A stretch of DNA of 64,000 nt from Paenibacillus lentus. Its GTDB lineage: Bacteria > Bacillota > Bacilli > Paenibacillales > Paenibacillaceae. Both the position numbers and the translations under genes were made by a program. Positions 40,401 to 49,400 of the stretch are shown here, one piece after another (the first letter of the stretch is position 1; each line of letters begins with the position of its first letter). A model generated the notes under the pieces. The model made no database searches and was not told the origin of the DNA. It was given only the letters and a program-made list of their open reading frames with translations. The stretch spans positions 1,674,001-1,738,000 of the forward strand of contig NZ_CP034248.1 in assembly GCF_003931855.1 (NCBI RefSeq), read 5' to 3'.

Positions 40401-43400
40401 ATCGGAGTGCCTGGCGAGCTGGTTATCGGCGGAATAGGTGTGGCCCGCGGTTACCTGAACCGCCCGGATTTGACGGCGGAGAAATTCGTAGACAGCCCGT
40501 TCGCCGCTGGGGAACGGCTCTACCGGACGGGCGACCTGGCGCGCTGGATGCCGGACGGCAACGTGGACTTCATCGGCCGGATCGACAATCAGGTGAAAAT
40601 TCACGGCTATCGGATCGAGCTTGGAGAAATTGAAGCGGCCATGCAGAATTTTGCCAGTGTGCGTCAAGCGCTTGTCATCGATCGGACGGACGAACGGGGG
40701 CAGAAGTATTTATGCGGGTATGCCGTAGCGGATTCCAGCTTCAGTCTGGAAGGGCTTGTGACCCATCTGGACGCCGCGCTGCCTTCCCATATGGTGCCTT
40801 CGCGCATTATGCGCCTGGATGAAATGCCGCTTACGCCGAACGGGAAGATCGACCGTAAAGCGCTGCCTGTGCCGGAAGGAAGCATTCATGCCGAGGCTGC
40901 ATACACGGCGCCTCGTACTCCTGCCGAGCAAGCACTTGCGTCGGTCTGGCAGTCGGTGCTGGGTGTGGATCAGGTCGGCACGATGGACAATTTCTTCGCC
41001 CTCGGCGGTGATTCGATCAAGGCCTTGCAGGTATCGTCCCGTCTTTTGCAAACGGGGTACAAGCTGGTCATGAAGGATTTGTTCCATTATCCGACGATTT
41101 CCGCTCTTAGTTTGCGGCTGCAAACGGCGGAGAGAACGGCAAGTCAGGCCGAAGTGACGGGAGAGGTCATCTTGACACCGATTCAGCGCTGGTTTTTTGA
41201 ACAAAATCCGGCCGACATGCATCACAGCAATCAGGCGTTTATGCAGTTCTCCAAGCAAGGCTTTGACGAAGAAGCTTTACGCCAAGCGGTGCGTCAGCTT
41301 GTCGTGCATCACGATGCTCTTCGTACGGTTTACCGCCAAACCGAGAACGGTTATATGGCCTGGAACCGTGGCGCCGGGGAGAACGAAGTGCTGTTCGATT
41401 TGGAAGTTGTCGATTTCAAGGGAGTCCATGACGTGAAAGAAGCGGTAGAGGCTAAGGCGAATGACATTCAAGCGAGCATCGATCTGGAAAACGGCCCGCT
41501 GGTGAAGCTCGGCCTGTTCCGCTGCGACGACGGCGACCATCTGCTCATCGCAATCCATCACTTGGTCGTAGACGGCGTATCCTGGCGGATTCTGCTTGAG
41601 GATTTTGCAACTGCCTATGAGCAAGCGCTGCAAGGTCAGCCGCTCCGTCTGCCGCTCAAAACGGATTCATTCCAAACTTGGGCGAATCAACTCGCTGATT
41701 ATGCGAACGGCCCGGCGATGGAATGCGAAAGAGAGTACTGGCAGCATATCGAGCAATTGACCTATGAGCCGCTTCCGAAAGATTTTGAACAAGGTAGATC
41801 CAAGCTGAAGGACAGTGGGCTTGTGACCGTCCGCTGGACGGCAGAGGAAACGCAACAGCTACTGAAGCAGGCACACCGTGCTTACCATACAGAAATGAAC
41901 GATTTGCTGCTTGCCGCGCTTGGCCTCGCGGTACAAGCTTGGAGCGGCCAGGAACGCGTGCTGGTGAATCTCGAAGGCCACGGCCGGGAAGATGTTTTGC
42001 CGGATGTGGACATTACGCGGACGGTAGGCTGGTTTACAAGCCAATTCCCTATCGTTCTGGAGCCGGGTCACGACCAGGCGCTCGGTCATCAGGTGAAACA
42101 GGTTAAAGAAAGCTTGCGTCGCATTCCGAACAAAGGAATCGGCTACGGCTTGCTGCGTTATTTGTCGGTGCCGCGTGACGGCGAGCGCTTCGCTTTGGAG
42201 CCGGAGATCAGCTTTAACTATTTGGGGCAGTTCGACCAGGATTACGAAGGCAGCGGCTCGCAGCCGTCTCCGTTGAGCCCGGGCTCCGATTCAAGCCCGA
42301 ATGCAGTGATGGATTTTGCTCTCGATATTAACGGTATGGTGTCGGAAGGAGTGCTGGAACTTACGATCCGTTATGGGGAAACCCAGTATAAACGGGAAAC
42401 GGTAGAGCGCCTGGGCACCCTGCTTCAATCGAGCTTGCGTGAAGTCATCAGCCATTGCGTATCGAAAGAGCAGCCGGAGCTTACGCCTAGTGACGTTCTC
42501 CTTCAAGATGTGACGGTGGAGGAACTGGAGCGGCTGACTGAACATACGGCGGCGCTCGGCGAACTGGAGAATGTGTACACCCTGACTCCACTGCAAAAAG
42601 GGATGTTGTTCCACAGCCTGCTGGATGCTGATTCGGAAGCTTACTTCGAACAGGTGACCTTCGATCTGTACGGAAGCCTGAATGTCGAGGCTTTCACCCA
42701 GGGATTGAATACGCTGGTACAGCGGAATGAGGCCTTGCGGACCAACTTTATTACGGGCTTGCGAGATGAGCCGATTCAAGTGGTATTCCGCGAGCGGAAG
42801 TGTGAAGTGTACTTCGAAGATATTCGCTCGGATAGCGATGAGGACCTGGAAAAGACGATAGCTGATTTTGTTAGTAGAGATAAAGCGAACAAGTTCGATT
42901 TGGCCCGAGGCTCTCTTATGCGCGTGACCGTTTTGCGCACGGGCGACGAGTCCTACCATGTGATCTGGAGTCACCATCACATTTTGATGGATGGCTGGTG
43001 CATGTCCTTCATGATCAAGGAAGTGTTCGACACCTACTTCGCGTTCCAGGAGAAGCGGACGCTGGAGCTTCCTCCAGTTACCTCGTACTCCCGGTATATC
43101 GAATGGCTGGAAGCTCAAGATTCCGCGAAAGCTTCGCATTACTGGTCGGAGTATTTGGCGGGTTACGATCAGCAGACCAAGCTGCCCCAGGAGAAAACGG
43201 GGCTTAGGCAGGGAGCTTTTGAAGCGGCTGAACTCGATGTGGAACTCAGCAGGGAACTGACCGGGCAAATCATGCGGGTGGCACGCCAGCAGCAGGTAAC
43301 GCTCAATACGTTTATGCAGACCGTATGGGGATTAGTTCTGCAGGTCTACAACAACAGTGAGGATGTCGTATTCGGCTCCGTCGTATCCGGGCGTCCGGCA

Positions 43401-46400
43401 GAAATTCCGGGCATCGAAAGCATGATCGGCCTATTTATTAATACGATTCCGGTTCGTATTCAAGGCAAAGCCGAGGAGACGGTAGCCGATATCTTGAGAA
43501 AAACCCAGGATCAAGCGCTGGCATCGGGAGCTTACGAAACGTTCCCATTGTTCGAAATTCAGTCGCTGAGCGAGCAAAAGCGCGACTTGATCAACCATAT
43601 CATGGTCTTTGAAAATTATCCGATGGAAGAACAGATTGAGCAGGTCGTCGGCGGAGACAAAGAGGCGCTGAAAATCGCTAATATCCAGTCGCCGGAGCAA
43701 ACGAATTACGACCTGGATATTACCGTCATTCCGGAAGAGCATATTTTGCTGCGGTTTACGTACAATGCGCTGACGTTCAGAGAGGAAGACATCAGTCTGA
43801 TCCACGGTCATTTCGCACGGGCACTGGAGCAGGTTGCGACTAACCCGAACATCCGCGTGAATGAGTTGGAGCTTTTGACGGCGGCGGAAAAAGAGCAAAT
43901 TCTCAGCGCATTCAACCCGGCGCAGCCGGAAGCGGCTCCTGTGGCGGCGTTACACCGGCTGTTTGAGGAACAGGTGGAGCGCACGCCGAAAGAAGAGGCC
44001 GTCGTGTACGAGAACGACCGGCTGACGTATGCGGAGCTGAACGAGCGGGCGAATCGCTTGGCGGCTACGCTGCGCGCAAGCGGCATCGGCCGGGAGACGA
44101 TCGTCGGCATTCTCGCCGAGCGTTCGGTGGACTTGCTGGTGGCCGTGCTGGCCGTCTGGAAAGCGGGCGGGGCCTATGTACCGCTCGATCCGGATTATCC
44201 GGTGGACCGCGTGCGGTTCATGCTCGAAGACAGCGGAGCGAAGCTGCTGCTGACGCAAACGGCGCTGCGAGAGCGTGCCGAAGCCTGGCTCGGCGAAGAG
44301 GAGCTGGCGCTGGCGGCGGTGCTGTACCTGGACGACGAAGCATCGTACAGCGACGAGCGGGGAAATGCGCCGATGGGCGCTGGAATGGTTTCGGGCTTTG
44401 TCTCCGAGATGGTCTCCGGCAAGCTGACGGGTGCTGTGACTGGCGGCGATGAAAGCTATCCGAATGTCGTTGGCATGGACAGCTTCCATGAAGCCCGTCC
44501 GGAGGATTTGGCATACGTGATCTATACGTCGGGAACGACAGGCAAGCCGAAAGGTGTGATGATCGAGCACCGCAGTCTGGTGAGCACGGCGGCGGGTTAC
44601 CGCCGGGAATACCGGTTGGATCAGTTCCCGGTGCGGCTGCTGCAGCTCGCAAGCTTCTCGTTTGACGTGTTCGTGGGCGATATTGCGCGGACGCTGTACA
44701 ACGGAGGTACGATGGTGATTGTGCCGAAGGACGATCGGATCGATCCGTCTCGTCTGTACTACTGGATCGAGCGGGAGCGGGTTACGATCTTCGAATCGAC
44801 GCCGGCGCTGATCATGCCGTTCATGGAGTACGTGCATGAGCAGGGGCTGGATATGAGCTGGATGGAGCTGTTAATCACGAGCTCGGACAGCTGTAGCGTA
44901 GCCGATTACCGAACCTTGCAGGAACGCTTTGGCTCGTTGTTCCGGATCATCAACGCCTACGGTGTGACGGAAGCGGCGATCGACTCCAGCTTCTACGATG
45001 AGGAGCTGACGAAGCTGCCGCAGACAGGCAATGTGCCGATCGGCAAAGCGTGGCTGAATGCGAAATTCTACATCGTGGACGCGCATCTGAACCTGGTGCC
45101 GGTTGGGGTGCTGGGCGAGCTGGTTATCGGCGGAGTTGGAGTGGCGCGCGGGTACTTGAACCGTCCGGAGCTGACGGAAGAGAAGTTCGTAGACAGCCCG
45201 TTCGCCGCGGGCGAGCGACTGTACCGCACGGGAGACTTGGCGCGATGGATGGAGGACGGGAACGTGGACTTTATCGGCCGGATCGACAACCAGGCGAAAA
45301 TCCGGGGCTACCGGATTGAGACGGGCGAAGTCGAAGCGCAGCTGCTGAGTGTAGGTGGCGTGAAGGAAGTGGTCGTCGTCGTCAGGGAAGATCAAGAAGG
45401 TCAGAAAGTTTTGTGTGCTTATTATACAGCGGAAGAAGGCTTGACTGCGGCCGGCCTGAAGCGGGCGATTGCCAGCGAGCTACCGGGTTATATGATCCCG
45501 TCGTACTTCGTGGAGCTGGAGCGCCTGCCTCTGACGCCGAACGGAAAAATCGACCGGAAGGCGCTGCCGGCGCCGGAAGGGGGAGCAGGCGCAGGCCGCG
45601 AATACGTGGCGCCGCGCACCGAACTGGAGGCGAAGCTGGCTGCCATTTGGCAGGATGTGCTTGTTCGGGAGCAGGCGGTGGGCGTAACAGACAACTTCTT
45701 CGACCTCGGTGGACACTCTCTGCGGGCGACGACGCTTGTCAGCAAAATGCATAAGGAGCTAGGCGCCCAATTCCCACTCCGCGATGTATTCCGCTACTCG
45801 ACGGTTGAAGAAATGGCCGCGGCTATGGAGCGGCTGGAGTTCGGCTCGTTCACAGCTATTCCGGCTGCGGAACCTAGCGAGTATTATCCACTCTCTTCCG
45901 CTCAGAAACGTCTCTATATCTTGAACCAGCTGGAAGGAGCTGAGCTGAGCTATAACATACCAGGAGCTATGCTGCTCGAAGGGGAGCTGGGCCGGCAGCG
46001 GTTTGAAGAAGCGTTCCGCAAGCTCGTAGCACGTCACGAAACACTGCGTACCGGCTTTGAGATGGTAAAAGGCGAAGCGGTTCAGCGGATTTACGAAGAA
46101 GTCGCCTTCCAGGTGGAATATGTGCAGATCAGCGAGGAGCAGGCGGAAGAAACGGTGCGCCAATTCGTTCGTCCGTTTGATCTAGCGAAGCCGCCGCTTC
46201 TGCGGGTAGGCCTGGCCGAACTGGCGCCGGACCGGCACATTCTGATGTTCGATACGCATCATATCGTATCGGACGGCGTTTCGATCGATGTACTGATCGA
46301 AGAGTTCGTCCACTTGTACAGCGGGGAGCAGTTAGAGCCGCTCCGCATCCAGTACAAAGATTATGCGGTATGGCAGCAATCGGACGAGCAGAAAGCTCAG

Positions 46401-49400
46401 CTTGCCAAGCAGGAAGGCTACTGGCTCGACATGTTCCGCGGAGAGCTGCCGGTTTTGGAGTTGCCGACGGACTATCCGCGCCCGGCTATGCAGAGCTACG
46501 AGGGTCGCACGCTGCAATTGTTTATGCATAGCAAGAAAAGCGAGGGTCTGAAACGGCTTGCAGTCGAGAACGGCGCAACGCTTTACATGGTTCTGCTTGC
46601 TGGTTATACAATCTTATTGCATAAGTACACAGGGCAAGAAGACGTGGTGGTCGGTACACCGATTGCGGGTAGAAATCACAGCGATGTTCAGCCGTTGATC
46701 GGGATGTTCGTCAATACCTTGGCCATACGCAGTTATCCGGCTGCTGGTAAGACGTTCCTTGACTACTTGAAGGAGATCAAGGAGACGACGCTGGGCGCTT
46801 TTGAACATCAGAATTATCCGTTTGAGGAACTGGTGGATAAGGTGAACGTAGCTCGCGATTTAAGCCGCAATCCGCTGTTCGATACGATGTTTGCTTTGCA
46901 GAATACAGAGAATTTGGAAATCCAGCTTCCCGGACTCCATTTGTCGACGTATGCGAGCGAAGAAATTGTTTCTAAATTCGATCTCAGCTTGGACGTCACG
47001 GAGACCGAGGAAGGCTTGGAATATCTGTTTGAATATGCCACAGCTCTTTATAAAACCGAAACGGTAGAGAAATTGGCCGCTCACTATCTGCAGCTGCTTG
47101 AATCCATTCTCAATAACCCCTCGGCGACTATTGCTGAGCTGAACTTGCTGACGGCAGAGGAAAAAGAGCGAATTCTCGGCGCGTTTAACCCGGTAGAGCC
47201 GGAAGCGGCTCCTGCAGCCGCGTTCCATCGGCTGTTTGAGGAACAGGTGGAGCGAACGCCGGAAGCGGAGGCCGTCGTGTACGAGAACGACCGGCTGACG
47301 TATGAGGAGCTGAATGAGCGGGCGAATCGCTTGGCGGCCACGCTGCGCGCAAGCGGCATCGGCCGGGAGACGATCGTCGGTATTCTCGCCGAGCGTTCGT
47401 TGGACTTGCTGGTGGCCGTGCTGGCCGTCTGGAAAGCGGGCGGAGCCTATGTGCCGCTCGATCCGGACTATCCGGTGGATCGTGTGCGGTTCATGCTCGA
47501 AGACAGCGGAGCGAAGGTACTGCTGACGCAAACGGCGCTGCGAGCGCGCGCTGAAGCCTGGCTCGGCGAGGAGGAGCTGGCGCTGGCATCGGTGCTGTAC
47601 CTCGACGACGAAGTGTCGTACAGCGACGAGCGGGGAAATGCACCGATGGGCGCTGGAATGGTTTCGGGCTTTGTCTCCGAGATGGTCTCCGGCAAGCTGA
47701 CGGGTACTGTGGACGACAGCGATGAGAGCTATCAGAATGTCGTTGGCATGGACAGCTTCCATGAAGCCCGTCCGGAGGATTTGGCGTACGTGATCTATAC
47801 GTCGGGAACGACAGGCAAGCCGAAGGGCGTGATGATCGAGCACCGCAGTCTGGTGAGCACGGCGGCGGGTTACCGCCGGGAATATCGGTTGGATCAGTTC
47901 CCGGTGCGGCTACTGCAGCTCGCCAGCTTCTCGTTCGACGTGTTCGTGGGAGATATTGCACGGACGCTGTACAACGGAGGCACAATGGTGATTGTGCCGA
48001 AGGACGATCGGATCGATCCGTCTCGTCTGTACGACTGGATCGAGCGGGAGCGGATTACCATTTTTGAATCGACGCCAGCACTCATCGTGCCGTTTATGGA
48101 ATACGTGCACGAGCAGGGGCTGGATATGAGCTGGATGGAGCTGCTCATCACGAGCTCGGACAGCTGCAGCGTGGCGGATTACCGAACCTTGCAGGAACGC
48201 TTCGGTTCGTTGTTCCGAATCATTAACGCCTACGGCGTGACGGAAGCGGCGATTGACTCCAGCTTCTATGATGAGGAGCTGACGAAGCTGCCGCAGACAG
48301 GCCATGTGCCGATCGGCAAAGCGTGGCTGAACGCGAAATTCTACATCGTGGACGCGCATCTGAACCCGGTGCCGGTCGGGGTGCTGGGCGAGCTGGTTAT
48401 CGGCGGAGTCGGGGTGGCGCGCGGGTACTTGAACCGTCCGGAGCTGACGGAAGAGAAGTTCGTAGACAGTCCGTTCGCTGCGGGCGAGCGACTGTACCGC
48501 ACGGGAGACTTGGCGCGGTGGATGGAGGACGGCAACGTGGACTTTATCGGCCGGATCGACAACCAGGCGAAAATCCGGGGCTACCGGATTGAGATGGGGG
48601 AGATCGAGTCGCAGCTGCTACGGGTGGAAGGCCTGCGTGAAGCGGTGGTACTGGTTCGAAGTGATGCGAACGGTCAGAAAGCGCTGTGCGCGTATTACAC
48701 AACGGATGGCGAACTGACGGCGGCGAACCTGAAACGGGCGATTGCCAGCGAGTTACCGGGTTACATGATCCCGTCGTACTTCGTGGAGCTGGAGCGCCTG
48801 CCTCTGACGCCAAACGGGAAAATCGACCGAAAGGCGCTGCCGGCGCCGGAAGGGGGAGCAGTCAGCGAATACGTGGCGCCGCGCACCGAACTGGAGGCGA
48901 AGCTGGTCGCCATCTGGCAGGACGTGCTCGGGTCGGTCACGATTGGCGTGACGGACAACTTCTTCGACCTCGGCGGGCACTCCCTGCGGGCGACGACGCT
49001 AGTCAGCAAGGTACACAAGGAGCTGAGTGTGGATCTGCCGCTGCGCGATGTGTTCCGGTACTCGACCATCGAAGCGATGGCCGAAGCGATCAGCCAATTG
49101 GATCGGCAAGAACATCTCTCCATTCCGGTTCTCGATAAGAGGGATTACTATCCGCTTTCCTCCGTGCAAAAACGGCTTTACATTCAGCAGCAGATGGAAG
49201 GCGCAGAGCTTAGCTACAACATGTCCGGCATGACGGTTCTCGTCGGGCACTTGGAACGGAATCAACTCGAGGCCGCGCTCAAAGGATTGATCGCTCGACA
49301 CGAAATTTTGCGAACCGGCTTCGAAATGGTCGACGGCGAACCGGTACAACGGATTTATCCAGACTTGGAGTTTGCCGTCGAGTATACGAAAGCGACGGAA

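Noticed and set aside
17605..48850. Repeated Dab A-domain DNA as possible assembly artefact or mobile element
   Set aside because: Copies lie in frame in distinct modules with diverged flanks and domain-specific linkers, so duplication or conversion of NRPS domains explains them. No transposase or target duplications are seen.
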